Numbered from the stretch's first letter, positions 1 through 9,271 are shown. The stretch: DNA of 64,000 nucleotides from Delftia acidovorans (GCA_031286585.1 JAITUC010000011.1:1-64000); one strand, 5' to 3'. The notes: generated by a model from the letters alone, not told the origin. Numbers and translations: made by a program.

Positions 1-471
1 CGCGCCAACGGCACCCTGCAGCGCAATTTCCAGGGCTACTCGACCCATGCCGACTGCGACCTGATCGCCCTGGGCGTGTCGTCCATCAGCAAGGTCGGCG
101 ACACCTACGGGCAGAACGTCAAGGAGCTGTCGCAGTACTACGCGCGGCTCAACGAGGGCCTGCTGCCGGTGCACAAGGGCTACCGCCTGACCGACGATGA
201 CTGCCTGCGTCGTGAGGTGATAAGCGCGCTGATGTGCCACGGCCGGGTGGACTACGCGCCGCTGGAGCAGAGCCACGGCATACACTTCGCCGAGTACTTC
301 AGTGATGCGCTGCAGCAACTGCGCGAACAGGTCGGCGACGGCCTGATCGAGCTGCATGACGACGCGCTGGTGCTGTTGCCCCAGGGGCAACTGATGATGC
401 GCAGCGTGGCGATGGCCTTCGACGCCTACCTGGGCGGCGGGCAGCAGGAGCGTTTCTCCCGCACCATCTGA
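1..471 (+). CDS. hemN: Oxygen-independent coproporphyrinogen III oxidase, C-terminal part (partial)
   Basis: The reading frame is open from base 1 and stops with TGA at 469-471, giving 156 residues. The first visible residues (RNFQGYSTH...DLIALGVSSIS) match the conserved segment of HemN that follows the radical-SAM core, and the rest matches the HemN C-terminal domain. HemN oxidatively decarboxylates coproporphyrinogen III to protoporphyrinogen IX without oxygen, in the cytoplasm. The family is about 450-460 residues long, so roughly the N-terminal 300 residues, with the CxxxCxxC cluster motif, lie outside the window. The gene ends at a strong hairpin shared with the convergent gene. No frameshift is seen in the visible part. 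Confidence 0.9.
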   Translation, partial: RANGTLQRNFQGYSTHADCDLIALGVSSISKVGDTYGQNVKELSQYYARLNEGLLPVHKGYRLTDDDCLRREVISALMCHGRVDYAPLEQSHGIHFAEYFSDALQQLREQVGDGLIELHDDALVLLPQGQLMMRSVAMAFDAYLGGGQQERFSRTI

Positions 472-483
472 TCGCGCACAGGC

Positions 484-525
484 AAAAAAAGCGCCGGCCA
501 CCTTAGGGTGACCGGCGCCTTTTTT
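484..525. terminator. Bidirectional rho-independent terminator
   Basis: Arms GCGCCGG (491-497) and CCGGCGC (512-518) extend through one mismatch into a further four pairs around a short loop. Seven A residues precede the stem (484-490) and six T residues follow it (520-525), so it can terminate hemN on the plus strand and the convergent gene on the minus strand. Confidence 0.85.
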
Positions 526-535
526 CGTCGGGCGA

Positions 536-2197
536 TCAGCCTTCGGCGACGTCGAAGCTGTCGCTGCGGGCCATGCGCCAGATGCGCTCGTAGAACTCCC
601 CCTCGATGTTGCCCGAGAGCAGCTCGCCGGGCTTGAGGAAGTAGTGCAGGTGCGAGAACAGGCGAATCTCGGTGGCCGTGACGCGGCGCACCAGGTGCTT
701 GGCTTCCAGCTGCGAGGGGTGCTGGATGCCGGCGGCGGCGATCATCTCGGCCAGGCCCTTGAGCGTGTTGCGGTGGAAGTGGAACACGCGCTCGGCTTTG
801 TCCGGCACCACCAGCGCACGCTGGCGCAGCGGGTCCTGGGTGGCGACCCCGGTCGGGCACTTGTTGGTGTGGCAGGACTGCGACTGGATGCAGCCGATGG
901 CGAACATGAAGCCGCGCGCCGAGTTGGCCCAGTCCGCGCCCATGGCCAGTACGCTGGCGATGTCGAAGGCGCTGACGATCTTGCCGCTGGCGCCGATGCG
1001 GATCTTGTCGCGCAGGTTCAGGCCGACCAGGGTGTTGTGGACGAACAGCAGGCCCTCGCGCATCGGCAGGCCCATGTGGTCGGTGAACTCCAGGGGCGCA
1101 GCACCGGTGCCGCCTTCCTTGCCGTCGACGACGATGAAGTCGGGGTGGATACCCGTCTCGTGCATGGCCTTGGCAATGCCCATGAATTCCCATGGGTGGC
1201 CGATGCACAGCTTGAAGCCGACCGGCTTGCCGCCGGACAGCTCGCGCAGCTGGACGATGAAGTCGAGCAGGCCCTTGGGGGTGCTGAAGGCGCTGTGGGA
1301 GGAAGGCGAGATGCAATCCTGGCCCATGGGCACGCCACGGGTGGCGGCGATTTCCGGGGTCACCTTGTGCTTGGGCAGGATGCCGCCATGGCCGGGCTTG
1401 GCGCCCTGGCTGAGCTTGATCTCGATGAGCTTGACCTGCGGGTCGGTGGCGTTGGCGATGAATTTTTCCTCGCTAAACGTGCCGTCCTCGTTGCGGCAGC
1501 CGAAGTAGCCCGAGGCCACCTCCCAGATCAGGTCGCCGCCATGCACGCGGTGGTGCTGGCTGATGGAGCCCTCGCCCGTGTCGTGCGCAAAGCCGCCCAT
1601 CTTGGCGCCCTTGTTCAGCGCCAGGATGGCATTGGCCGACAGCGCGCCAAAGCTCATGGCCGAGATGTTGAAGATGCTGGCGCTGTACGGCTGGGTACAG
1701 GGCGAGGTGCCTTCATCGGTGCAGCCGATGGTGATGCGGAAGTCATGCGAGGCCAGTTTGGTGGGCTGCATGGAATGGTTCACCCATTCATAGCCCTGGG
1801 CCGTGACGTTGAGCTGCGTGCCCAGCGGGCGGCTGTCCGGGTCGCCCTTGGCGCGCTGGTAGACCAGGGAGCGCTGGGCGCGCGAGAACGGCAGCGCCTC
1901 ATGGTCGGACTCGATGAAGTACTGGCGCATCTCGGGCCGGATGAACTCCAGCAGAAACCGCAGGTGGCCGATGATGGGGTAGTTGCGCAACACCGAATGG
2001 TGCACCTGGGTGATGTCGCGCACGCCCAGCAGCGCCAGCGCGGCGCACACGCCAAAGCCCAGCCACCACCACAGCCCGCCCCACACCAGCGCCGCCAACA
2101 GCAGCCCCGCACTGCCGACCAGGCTCAGGCAGAACGTGGTGTAGCGCAGCGGCACCCATGCGGGCAGGCGATGAACCGGGGAGGCAGACGTTGACAT
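536..2197 (-). CDS. Membrane-anchored FMN-binding glutamate-synthase-domain protein
   Basis: A 553-residue protein. Two hydrophobic segments lie near residues 15-65, followed by a glutamate-synthase-type FMN barrel (GltB central/FMN domain family). The sequence CIQSQSCHTNKCPTGVATQ (about residues 436-454) carries the three cysteines that bind the 3Fe-4S cluster in GltB. The amidotransferase and GXGXG domains of full GltB are absent, so this is not the biosynthetic enzyme; similar stand-alone proteins are common in proteobacteria and have no settled function. The ATG at 2197 was chosen because AAGGA lies about 9 bases upstream and it precedes the first membrane segment. Upstream in-frame codons read as low-complexity Arg/Ala/Ser protein typical of a shadow frame. 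It probably oxidises or reduces a substrate at the inner face of the membrane, but that is inference. Confidence 0.8.
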   Translation of the reverse strand: MSTSASPVHRLPAWVPLRYTTFCLSLVGSAGLLLAALVWGGLWWWLGFGVCAALALLGVRDITQVHHSVLRNYPIIGHLRFLLEFIRPEMRQYFIESDHEALPFSRAQRSLVYQRAKGDPDSRPLGTQLNVTAQGYEWVNHSMQPTKLASHDFRITIGCTDEGTSPCTQPYSASIFNISAMSFGALSANAILALNKGAKMGGFAHDTGEGSISQHHRVHGGDLIWEVASGYFGCRNEDGTFSEEKFIANATDPQVKLIEIKLSQGAKPGHGGILPKHKVTPEIAATRGVPMGQDCISPSSHSAFSTPKGLLDFIVQLRELSGGKPVGFKLCIGHPWEFMGIAKAMHETGIHPDFIVVDGKEGGTGAAPLEFTDHMGLPMREGLLFVHNTLVGLNLRDKIRIGASGKIVSAFDIASVLAMGADWANSARGFMFAIGCIQSQSCHTNKCPTGVATQDPLRQRALVVPDKAERVFHFHRNTLKGLAEMIAAAGIQHPSQLEAKHLVRRVTATEIRLFSHLHYFLKPGELLSGNIEGEFYERIWRMARSDSFDVAEG

Positions 2198-2285
2198 GGC
2201 GTGGGTCCTTGGGAACGTGTTGACGATCTTGTGCATGCCGCGCCGTCGAGGGCGCGCTGTGCACAAGGGTAACCCACGATTTGCG

Positions 2286-3797
2286 TCAGCCCTGGCGTGG
2301 CCGCGCGCCAGCGCCCGCTGCCTGCACGGCCGCCGGCAGCACGAAGCGGAAGCTCGCCCCCTGCCCCGGCTGGTCCACCAGTTCGATGCGGCAGCCGTGC
2401 AGCTCCAGCATGCGGTGGACGATGCGCAGGCCCAGGCCGCCGCCGCGGCGGGCGCCGCCCACGGTGAAGGGGCGCTCGAACAGGCCTTCGCGCAGTTCGG
2501 CCGAGATGCCGGGGCCAGTGTCGGCCACGGTGACTTGGACGGCATCGCCGGCCGCTGCCAGCGCCACCTGGATGCTGCCGCCGCCCGGCGTGTGGCGCAG
2601 CGCGTTGTCCAGCAGGTTGCCCAGCACGCGCTCGATCATGCCCAGGTCGGCCTGGACGACGGGCAGGCGGGGCGGGAAGTCGGCCCGCAGCGCCACCTGG
2701 CGCGCCTCGGCACGCAGCTCGAATTTCTGGAACACGTCCTGCACCAGGTCGGGCATGGAAAACGGCTCCGGCTCGGGCTGGACAAAACCGTATTCCAGGC
2801 GCGCCAGCTCGAACAGGCTTTGCGCCAGCTCGCCCACCTTCTGGCTCTGGGCCAGGGCAATGCCCAGGTAGCGGCGGCGCTCGGTGGCGTCGAGCACGGC
2901 GTCCTTGAGCAGCAGGGTCTCCAGGTAGCCGTGCAGGGACGACAGCGGCGTGCGCAGGTCGTGCGAGACGTTGGCGATGAGTTCGCGCCGCTCCTGGTCC
3001 TGGCGCGTGAGCGCCCGCCACTGCTCGCCGATGCGCGCCACCATGCGGCGGTAGGCCGAGTCCAGCACGGCGATCTCGTCACGGCTGTCCTGCGCGGCGC
3101 CGGGCTGGGGGGCCGGAAGGTCCGGGGGCGCGCCATGGATGTCGAAGCCGGCCACCTCTTCGGTGAGCCGGCGCAGCGGCCGCGTGATCAGCGCAAAGGC
3201 CACCAGGCCCGCCACCAGGCACAGCAGCGCCACCAGGCCGATGGACCACAGCGCCGTGCTGAGCACCGAGTTGGCCGAGCCCTGCGCCACCAGCTGGTCA
3301 TGCGCCTCGCCCTGCAGCACCACGTAGATGAAGCCCACGTCCTTGCCGTTGACGCGCAGCGGCGCCGCGCTGAAGACCTTGCGCCCTTCGGCGCTGCGCG
3401 GGTCGTCGCCCAGGATGGGCAGCGTGCCGCCTTCCAGCAGCCGGTGCACGGGCGCCAGGTCCACGCGCTCGCGGCGCACGCGGCCCTCGGGGGCGGCATG
3501 GCCGGCAATGCGGCCGTCGGCGTCCAGCAGGTAGACCTCCACGCTGGGGTTGACCAGCATGAGCTGGTTGAAGAAGCTGCGCACGGCGCCGGGCATGAGG
3601 CCGTTGGCGTCGGTCAGCTGGGCGTCGCGCGCAATGCTTTCGGCCACGTCGCGCGACAGGCCCTGCACCACTTCCAGCTCGTGCATGCGGCTGGCGCGCA
3701 ACTGCATCCAGGCCGAGGTGCCGCTGCACACCAGCAGCAGCACGGCAAAGACCAGGGACAGGCGCTGGGTCAGTGTCAGGCGCAGCTTCATGGTCAT
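2286..3797 (-). CDS. Two-component sensor histidine kinase
   Basis: A 503-residue membrane kinase. Transmembrane segments lie at about 13-33 and 182-206 and flank a periplasmic sensor region of about 150 residues; a HAMP-like linker follows. The H-box [11 protein letters not shown] has its phospho-accepting histidine near residue 279. An N-box ([13 protein letters not shown]) and a G-box (DTGPGIS) form the ATPase domain. The start was set at ATG 3797 because it overlaps the regulator stop as ATGA; a second ATG at 3791 is possible. It forms an operon with the response regulator and is divergent from msrB-dipZ-msrA, so oxidation state in the envelope is a plausible signal. That link rests on position only. 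Confidence 0.88.
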   Translation of the reverse strand: MTMKLRLTLTQRLSLVFAVLLLVCSGTSAWMQLRASRMHELEVVQGLSRDVAESIARDAQLTDANGLMPGAVRSFFNQLMLVNPSVEVYLLDADGRIAGHAAPEGRVRRERVDLAPVHRLLEGGTLPILGDDPRSAEGRKVFSAAPLRVNGKDVGFIYVVLQGEAHDQLVAQGSANSVLSTALWSIGLVALLCLVAGLVAFALITRPLRRLTEEVAGFDIHGAPPDLPAPQPGAAQDSRDEIAVLDSAYRRMVARIGEQWRALTRQDQERRELIANVSHDLRTPLSSLHGYLETLLLKDAVLDATERRRYLGIALAQSQKVGELAQSLFELARLEYGFVQPEPEPFSMPDLVQDVFQKFELRAEARQVALRADFPPRLPVVQADLGMIERVLGNLLDNALRHTPGGGSIQVALAAAGDAVQVTVADTGPGISAELREGLFERPFTVGGARRGGGLGLRIVHRMLELHGCRIELVDQPGQGASFRFVLPAAVQAAGAGARPRQG

Positions 3798-4510
3798 GCG
3801 CCCTCGCCCGCTTCGGCAAACTTGTAGCCCCGCCCCCAGACGGTGAGGATGCGCGCGGGCTGGGCCGGGTCGGCCTCGATCTTGGCGCGCAGGCGGTTGA
3901 TGTGGGTGTTGACGGTGTGCTCGTAGCCTTCGTGCTGGTAGCCCCAGACGGCGTTGAGCAGGTCCATGCGCGAGAACACCTTGCCGGGCTGGCGCGCAAA
4001 GAAGTACAGCAGATCGAACTCGCGCGGGGTCAGGTCCAGCCGCGCACCATGAAGCCGCGCGTCGCGCGCCACCGGGTCCATGGCCAGGCCGGCGATGGAC
4101 AGGCTGCCGGCCTCCATGCGCGCGTTCTGCGCCAGCGCCTCCACGCGGCGCAGCAGCGCCTTGACGCGGGCCACCAGCTCCAGCACGGAAAACGGCTTGG
4201 CCAGGTAGTCGTCGGCACCGATCTCCAGGCCCAGGATGCGCTGCACCTCGCTGGAGCGCGCGCTGATGATGATGATGGGCGTGTAGCGCGCCATGGCGCG
4301 GGCGCGGCGGCAGATCTCCAGGCCGTCCACGCCGGGCAGCATGATGTCCAGCACCAGGGCGTCCCAGCCGCCGCGCTCCAGCTGGCGCAGGCCGTCGTCG
4401 CCGCGGGCGCAGTGCATGACTTCCAGGCCTTCGTCGCGCAGGTGAAGCGTGAGCAGGTCGGCGATATGGGCGTCGTCCTCGACGAGAAGTACGCGGCGCG
4501 TGGCGGTCAT
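3794..4510 (-). CDS. OmpR-family response regulator
   Basis: A 238-residue regulator with a receiver domain (acidic pair E11-D12-D13, phospho-acceptor D55, conserved K105) and a C-terminal winged-helix DNA-binding domain ending in [11 protein letters not shown] 4510 starts directly at the receiver fold ([13 protein letters not shown]) and has AGGAAA about 10 bases upstream; an in-frame ATG further up would add a non-conserved tail. The gene is first in the operon with its kinase (4-nt overlap). The 168-bp gap to msrB is the obvious place for its binding site. By analogy with HprR, which controls periplasmic methionine sulfoxide repair in E. coli, it may activate msrB-dipZ-msrA; this is inference. 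Confidence 0.9.
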   Translation of the reverse strand: MTATRRVLLVEDDAHIADLLTLHLRDEGLEVMHCARGDDGLRQLERGGWDALVLDIMLPGVDGLEICRRARAMARYTPIIIISARSSEVQRILGLEIGADDYLAKPFSVLELVARVKALLRRVEALAQNARMEAGSLSIAGLAMDPVARDARLHGARLDLTPREFDLLYFFARQPGKVFSRMDLLNAVWGYQHEGYEHTVNTHINRLRAKIEADPAQPARILTVWGRGYKFAEAGEGA

Positions 4511-4678
4511 CGGATGCGGTTTCCTGGAAGTGGCGGGGGTGGCTGCCATTGTGCGCAATACCGGGGCCGGGAGTTATCACGAATCTTTGAACTCTGCGTG
4601 AAGACTTCGGGAGGCCGCCGCCCTAACCTGACTGGCATCGCATCGTTTTCAGACGCACAGAACCTTCAGGAGCACACC
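4511..4678. promoter_or_regulatory. Divergent promoter region between the two-component system and msrB
   Basis: This 168-bp non-coding gap contains an inverted repeat TCACG (4577-4581) and CGTGA (4597-4601), with centres 20 bp apart, in a locally AT-richer stretch. It is a candidate site for the response regulator. I cannot assign -35 and -10 boxes with confidence. Confidence 0.45.
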
Positions 4679-5179
4679 ATGACCACCAGACGCCATCTTC
4701 TGTGGACTGCAGGCGCCGGCACCACCGCCGTGCTGGCGGCCAGCCTGTTCCCGCGCACCGCGCCGGCCGCCGCCTCCAGCGAAATCTTCGAGGTGAGCTA
4801 CAGCGACGCCGAGTGGCGTGCCCGCCTCACCCCCGAGCAGTACCAGATCCTGCGCAAGGAAGGTACGGAGCGCGCCGGCACCAGCCCCCTGAACAAGGAG
4901 CACCGCGCCGGCACCTTTGCCTGCGCGGGCTGCGCCCTGCCGCTGTTCTCGTCCAGGACCAAGTTCGACAGCGGCACGGGCTGGCCCAGCTTCTGGCAGC
5001 CGCTGGACAAGGCCGTTGCCACGCGCCAGGACCGCACCTACGGCATGCTGCGCACCGAGGTGCATTGCCGCCGCTGCGGCGGACACCTGGGCCATGTCTT
5101 CGACGACGGCCCCAAGCCCACGGGCCTGCGCTACTGCATGAACGGCCTGTCGCTGACGTTCACGCCCCAGCCCGCCTGA
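4679..5179 (+). CDS. msrB: Peptide methionine (R)-S-oxide reductase, exported
   Basis: A 166-residue MsrB. Zinc-binding cysteine pairs are C82/C85 and C130/C133, and the catalytic cysteine is C153 in RYCMNGLSL. It reduces the R epimer of methionine sulfoxide in proteins. The N terminus TRRHLL plus a hydrophobic stretch ending AAA (about residues 3-32) looks like a Tat or Sec signal, which is unusual because most MsrB proteins are cytoplasmic. CAGGAG lies 6 bases before the chosen ATG. It is the first gene of the msrB-dipZ-msrA unit, 16 bp ahead of dipZ, which suggests that DipZ supplies electrons for recycling it in the periplasm. Divergent transcription from a two-component system suggests induction by envelope stress. 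Confidence 0.93.
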   Translation: MTTRRHLLWTAGAGTTAVLAASLFPRTAPAAASSEIFEVSYSDAEWRARLTPEQYQILRKEGTERAGTSPLNKEHRAGTFACAGCALPLFSSRTKFDSGTGWPSFWQPLDKAVATRQDRTYGMLRTEVHCRRCGGHLGHVFDDGPKPTGLRYCMNGLSLTFTPQPA

Positions 5180-5195
5180 ACCCGGGAGCCACGCC

Positions 5196-7031
5196 ATGCT
5201 GCTGATCTTGCTGGCCTATCTGGGCGGGGTGCTGACCATCGTCAGCCCCTGCATCCTGCCGGTGCTGCCCTTCGTCTTTGCACGCGCCGACCAGCCCTTC
5301 GCCAAAAGCGGCCTGCCGCTGTTGGCGGGCATGGCGCTGACCTTCGCCCTGGTGGCCTCGCTGGCCGCCGTGGGCGGCGGCTGGGTGGTGGCCGCCAATG
5401 AATACGGCCGCTGGCTGGCCCTGGCCATGGTCGCCGTGTTTGCGCTGACCCTGCTGTGGCCCGGCCTGTCCGAGCGGCTGACGCGGCCGCTGGTGGCGGC
5501 GGGCTCGCGCCTTTCCGAACGGGCCCAGGGCACGGACGGCGGCGCCCGCCCCGGCGCCTCGCTGCTGCTGGGCGTGGCCACGGGCCTGCTGTGGGCGCCC
5601 TGCGCAGGCCCCATCCTGGGCCTGATCCTGACCGGTGCGGCCCTGCAAGGCGCCAACACGGGCTCCAGCCTGCTGCTGCTGGCCTATGCAGCCGGTGCGG
5701 CCACCTCCATGGCGGCGGCCCTGCTGCTGGGTGGCAAGGTGTTTGCGGCGCTCAAGCGCTCGCTGGGCGCCGGTGAATGGGTGCGGCGCGGCCTGGGCGC
5801 GGCCATGCTGGCCGGCGTGGGCGCGATTGCGCTGGGGCTGGACACCGGCGTGCTGGCGCAGGTGTCCACGGCCTCCGCAGGCGGCCTGGAGCAAAGGCTG
5901 GTGGACCGCCTGAGCGGCAAGCCAGAGGGCGGCGCCATGGCCATGCAGGCCGGTCCCGCCATGATGGCCGCCGTGGACAAAGGCGAGGGTTCAGGCGCGG
6001 GCCCCGCGATGATGGCCGCAGGCGGTGCCATGCGCATGGCCGGCGGCCCGGCCCCGGCCGCCCTGCCCGACGAAGGGCTGGCCCCTGCGCTGGACGGCGC
6101 CACCGACTGGCTCAACTCCACCCCGCTGACGGCCGAACAACTGCGCGGAAAGGTGGTGCTGGTGGATTTCTGGACCTATTCCTGCATCAACTGCCTGCGC
6201 ACCCTGCCCTATGTGAAGGCCTGGGCCGAGAAGTACCGCGACCAGGGCCTGGTGGTGGTGGGCGTGCATGCGCCGGAGTTCGCCTTCGAGCGCAAGCTGT
6301 CCAACGTGGAAAAGGCCATCAAGGACCTGGGCATCGGCTACCCCGTGGCCGTGGACAACGGCTACAAGATCTGGCGCGCCTTCAACAACCAGTACTGGCC
6401 GGCGCACTACTTCATCGACGCCCGGGGCCGCATACGCCACCACCACTTCGGCGAAGGCGGCTACGCCGAGTCCGAGCGCGTGATCCAGCAGCTGCTGCAG
6501 GAAGCGGGATCGAAGCAGGTGGACCAGGGCCTGATCGACGTGCAGGCCAAGGGCGTGCAGCAGGCCGCCGACATGGCTGCCGTGCGCTCGCACGAGACCT
6601 ACCTGGGCTATGAGCGCGCCGAGCAATTTGCCTCCACCCCGGCCGCCGTGCGCAACCAGCCCACCGCCTATGCCACGCCCGAGCGCCTGCCGCTCAACGC
6701 CTGGGGCCTGAGCGGCCAATGGACGGTGGGCCCGGAAAGCGCCACGCTGGACGGCGCCACCGGCCGCATCACCTACCGCTTCCAGGCACGCGACCTGCAC
6801 CTGGTGCTGGGCCCCGGCAGCGACGGCAGGCCCGTGCGCTTCAAGGTGCTGATCGACGGCAAGGCGCCCGGCGCCTCGCGCGGCATGGACGTGGCCGCCG
6901 ACGGCAGCGGCAGCGTGACCGAGCAGCGCCTGTACCAGCTGGTGCGCCAGGACGGCGGCGCGGCCGAGCGCACCTTCAGCATCGAGTTCCTGGATCCCGG
7001 CATCTCCGCCTATGCCTTCACCTTTGGCTGA
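5196..7031 (+). CDS. dipZ: DipZ-like fusion: CcdA membrane domain, thioredoxin-like domain, C-terminal beta domain
   Basis: A 611-residue protein. Residues 1-220 are a CcdA/DsbD-type membrane domain with the two transfer cysteines C19 (VSPCILP) and C136 (WAPCAGP). Residues 305-450 are a TlpA-like thioredoxin domain with active site C330-I-N-C333 in WTYSCINCL. The last 130 residues are a beta-rich domain typical of DipZ. The family carries electrons from cytoplasmic thioredoxin across the inner membrane to periplasmic acceptors. The linker at 240-290 is Gly/Ala/Met-rich and contains GPAMMAA twice. Sandwiched between exported MsrB and MsrA, it is most simply read as their reductant. CcsX/ResA-type cytochrome c maturation is an alternative role, but no ccs genes are nearby. 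Confidence 0.88.
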   Translation: MLLILLAYLGGVLTIVSPCILPVLPFVFARADQPFAKSGLPLLAGMALTFALVASLAAVGGGWVVAANEYGRWLALAMVAVFALTLLWPGLSERLTRPLVAAGSRLSERAQGTDGGARPGASLLLGVATGLLWAPCAGPILGLILTGAALQGANTGSSLLLLAYAAGAATSMAAALLLGGKVFAALKRSLGAGEWVRRGLGAAMLAGVGAIALGLDTGVLAQVSTASAGGLEQRLVDRLSGKPEGGAMAMQAGPAMMAAVDKGEGSGAGPAMMAAGGAMRMAGGPAPAALPDEGLAPALDGATDWLNSTPLTAEQLRGKVVLVDFWTYSCINCLRTLPYVKAWAEKYRDQGLVVVGVHAPEFAFERKLSNVEKAIKDLGIGYPVAVDNGYKIWRAFNNQYWPAHYFIDARGRIRHHHFGEGGYAESERVIQQLLQEAGSKQVDQGLIDVQAKGVQQAADMAAVRSHETYLGYERAEQFASTPAAVRNQPTAYATPERLPLNAWGLSGQWTVGPESATLDGATGRITYRFQARDLHLVLGPGSDGRPVRFKVLIDGKAPGASRGMDVAADGSGSVTEQRLYQLVRQDGGAAERTFSIEFLDPGISAYAFTFG

Positions 7032-7067
7032 TCCAATCCGCCCCCCATATTTCACAGGAGAGACACC

Positions 7068-7817
7068 ATGCGCAACGATTCCACCCTCGCCACCCCACCG
7101 CGCCGCCGCGGCCTTCTCCAACTGCTGACCGGCAGCGCCGTGCTGCTGGGCGGCGCCCTGCTGTGGCAGGGCAGCAACCTGCAGGCGGCCGAGCAGGCCG
7201 TGCGCATTCCGCCGCCTGCGCAGGACGTGCCTGCCACGGCCCAGGGGCCGCAAAAGGCCATCTTTGCGGGCGGCTGCTTCTGGGGCGTGCAGGGCGTGTT
7301 CCAGCATGTCAAGGGCGTGCAGCGCGCGGTCTCGGGCTACAGCGGCGGCACGGCGGCCCAGGCCTCGTATTCGGCGGTGAGCAGCGGCCGCACCGGGCAT
7401 GCGGAGTCGGTCGAGGTCACCTACGATCCGGCCCAGGTCAGCTACGGCCAGCTGCTGCAGATCTTCTTTTCGGTGGCGCATGACCCGACCCAGCTCAACC
7501 GCCAGGGGCCGGACACGGGCACGCAGTACCGCTCGGCCATCTTCGCCACCGACGCGGCCCAGCTCAAGACCGCCCAGGCCTACGTGGCCCAGCTGGACGC
7601 CGCCAAGGTCTTCGGCAGGACCATCGTGACCCGGCTGGAAGACAAGCCCAGCTTCTTCCCGGCCGAGAACTACCACCAGGACTTCATGACCGAGAACCCG
7701 CGCCATCCCTACATCGTCATCAACGACCTGCCCAAGGTGGAACAGCTCAAGCAGCTGTTCCCGGGCAGCTACCGCGCCGAGCCGGTGCTGGTCAAGCAGG
7801 CGGCCCGGCAGATGTAG
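7068..7817 (+). CDS. msrA: Peptide methionine (S)-S-oxide reductase, exported
   Basis: A 249-residue MsrA with the catalytic motif GCFWG (cysteine near residue 70) and the conserved YHQDF and GTQYRS segments. It reduces the S epimer of methionine sulfoxide. Residues 1-41 carry PRRRG followed by a hydrophobic run ending LQAAE, a Tat-like or Sec signal, so the enzyme should act outside the cytoplasm. An AGGAGAG ribosome site precedes the ATG. It is the last gene of msrB-dipZ-msrA. Having MsrB and MsrA as separate exported enzymes together with DipZ mirrors the fused three-domain PilB protein of Neisseria. Confidence 0.93.
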   Translation: MRNDSTLATPPRRRGLLQLLTGSAVLLGGALLWQGSNLQAAEQAVRIPPPAQDVPATAQGPQKAIFAGGCFWGVQGVFQHVKGVQRAVSGYSGGTAAQASYSAVSSGRTGHAESVEVTYDPAQVSYGQLLQIFFSVAHDPTQLNRQGPDTGTQYRSAIFATDAAQLKTAQAYVAQLDAAKVFGRTIVTRLEDKPSFFPAENYHQDFMTENPRHPYIVINDLPKVEQLKQLFPGSYRAEPVLVKQAARQM

Positions 7818-7890
7818 CGCCTGCGCTGCACGGGTGCGAAGCGGGCGCCTGCAGGCATCGGCGGCGCCTGCCTTATGAGACATTTGCGGC

Positions 7891-9258
7891 ATGCCTTCCA
7901 GCCCGATTGATGCACCCGCTGCACCCGACGCCCCTCTCCCGCCCACCCGTGCCGAAGCCCTGCGCTACTGGCTGAAGCTGGGCTGCATCAGCTTCGGCGG
8001 GCCGGCCGGGCAGATCGCCATCATGCATGAGGACCTGGTGGAGCGGCGGCGCTGGATCTCGGAGGGGCGCTTCCTGCATGCGCTCAACTACTGCATGCTG
8101 CTGCCCGGCCCCGAGGCCCAGCAGCTGGCCACCTATATCGGCTGGCTGCTGCACCGCACCTGGGGCGGCATCGTGGCCGGCGGGCTGTTCGTGCTGCCTT
8201 CGCTGCTGCTGCTCATCGCCCTGTCCTGGATCTATGTGGCCTTCGGCCATGTGCCGGCCATTGCCGGCATCTTCTACGGCATCAAGCCGGCCGTGACGGC
8301 ACTGGTGGTGCATGCGGCCTGGCGCGTGGGCTCGCGCACCTTGCGCAACGGCTGGCTGTGGGGCATTGCTGCGGCGGCCTTCGTGGCCATCTTCGCGTTG
8401 AAGCTGCCGTTTCCGCTGATCGTGCTGGCGGCCGGCGCACTGGGCTACCTGGGGGGCAGGCTGGCGCCGCGCCACTTCGCCCCTGCGGGCGGGCACGGCC
8501 CGCGCAGCGGCAGCCACGGCCCGGCCGTCATCGACGATGACACGCCCACACCGGCCCATGCACGGTTCAGCTGGCGCTTTTTCAGCCAGGTGCTGGCCGC
8601 AAGCCTGGGGCTGTGGGCGCTGGCACTGGGCCTGCTGACCGCCGCCTTCGGCTGGCAGGGCGCGCTCACCCAGATGGGCTGGTTCTTCACCAAGGCGGCG
8701 CTGCTGACCTTTGGCGGCGCCTACGCCGTGCTGCCCTACCTCTACCAGGGCGCCGTGGACCACTACCACTGGCTCACTGCCGCGCAGATGATGGACGGAC
8801 TGGCCCTGGGCGAGACCACGCCGGGGCCGCTGATCATGGTGGTGTCCTTCGTGGGCTTCCTGGGCGGCTGGAGCACGCAGGTGTTCGGCCCCGATGCGCT
8901 GCTGCCGGCCGGCGCAGCCGCCGCCCTGGTCGTGACCTTCTTCACCTTTCTGCCGTCCTTTGCCTTCATCCTGCTGGGCGGCCCCTTCATCGAATCCACC
9001 CATGGCAGGCTGGGCTTCACCGCGCCGCTGACGGGTATCACGGCCGCCGTGGTGGGCGTCATCGCCAACCTGGCCGTATTCTTTGCCTGGCACGTGCTGT
9101 GGCCCCAGGGCCTGGACGGCCCCTTCGACTGGCCGTCCGCACTGCTGGGCCTGGCTGCCGCAGCCGCGCTGCTGCGCTGGAAGGTCGGCGTGATCCCCGT
9201 GGTGGTGGGCGCGGGGCTGGCCGGCCTGGCGATCACGCTGGTGCGCCAGGGTGGGTAG
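7891..9258 (+). CDS. chrA: Chromate transporter, long two-domain form
   Basis: A 455-residue polytopic membrane protein with two CHR domains. The first starts near residue 23 (KLGCISFGGPAGQIAIMHEDLV) and the second near residue 255 (FTKAALLTFGGAYAVLPYL), each with the family FGGP/FGGAY signature. About ten hydrophobic segments are visible, with a charged loop at about 190-215 joining the halves. ChrA proteins expel chromate, probably driven by the proton gradient. No chrB is adjacent; the next gene is an AraC regulator only 13 bp downstream. Substrate specificity cannot be read from the sequence, and some members may move other oxyanions. Confidence 0.9.
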   Translation: MPSSPIDAPAAPDAPLPPTRAEALRYWLKLGCISFGGPAGQIAIMHEDLVERRRWISEGRFLHALNYCMLLPGPEAQQLATYIGWLLHRTWGGIVAGGLFVLPSLLLLIALSWIYVAFGHVPAIAGIFYGIKPAVTALVVHAAWRVGSRTLRNGWLWGIAAAAFVAIFALKLPFPLIVLAAGALGYLGGRLAPRHFAPAGGHGPRSGSHGPAVIDDDTPTPAHARFSWRFFSQVLAASLGLWALALGLLTAAFGWQGALTQMGWFFTKAALLTFGGAYAVLPYLYQGAVDHYHWLTAAQMMDGLALGETTPGPLIMVVSFVGFLGGWSTQVFGPDALLPAGAAAALVVTFFTFLPSFAFILLGGPFIESTHGRLGFTAPLTGITAAVVGVIANLAVFFAWHVLWPQGLDGPFDWPSALLGLAAAAALLRWKVGVIPVVVGAGLAGLAITLVRQGG

Positions 9259-9271
9259 AAAAGGCTGCGGC

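Noticed and set aside
644..2194. Long open frame opposite the glutamate-synthase-domain gene
   Set aside because: Its translation is His/Gly/Ala/Arg-rich without motifs, and it lies fully opposite a gene with clear cluster cysteines and a ribosome site.
2196..3827. 543-codon open frame opposite the histidine kinase
   Set aside because: Low-complexity His/Arg/Gln product typical of a complementary frame in high-GC DNA; the kinase motifs on the other strand are unmistakable.
4577..4601. Considered as an exact HprR-type box
   Set aside because: The arms and spacing do not match the E. coli HprR site, so only a generic inverted repeat is reported.
3773..4678. N-terminal extension of msrB reading back through the regulator genes
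   Set aside because: The extension is antisense to the two-component genes. The Tat-like signal and ribosome site mark the true start at 4679.
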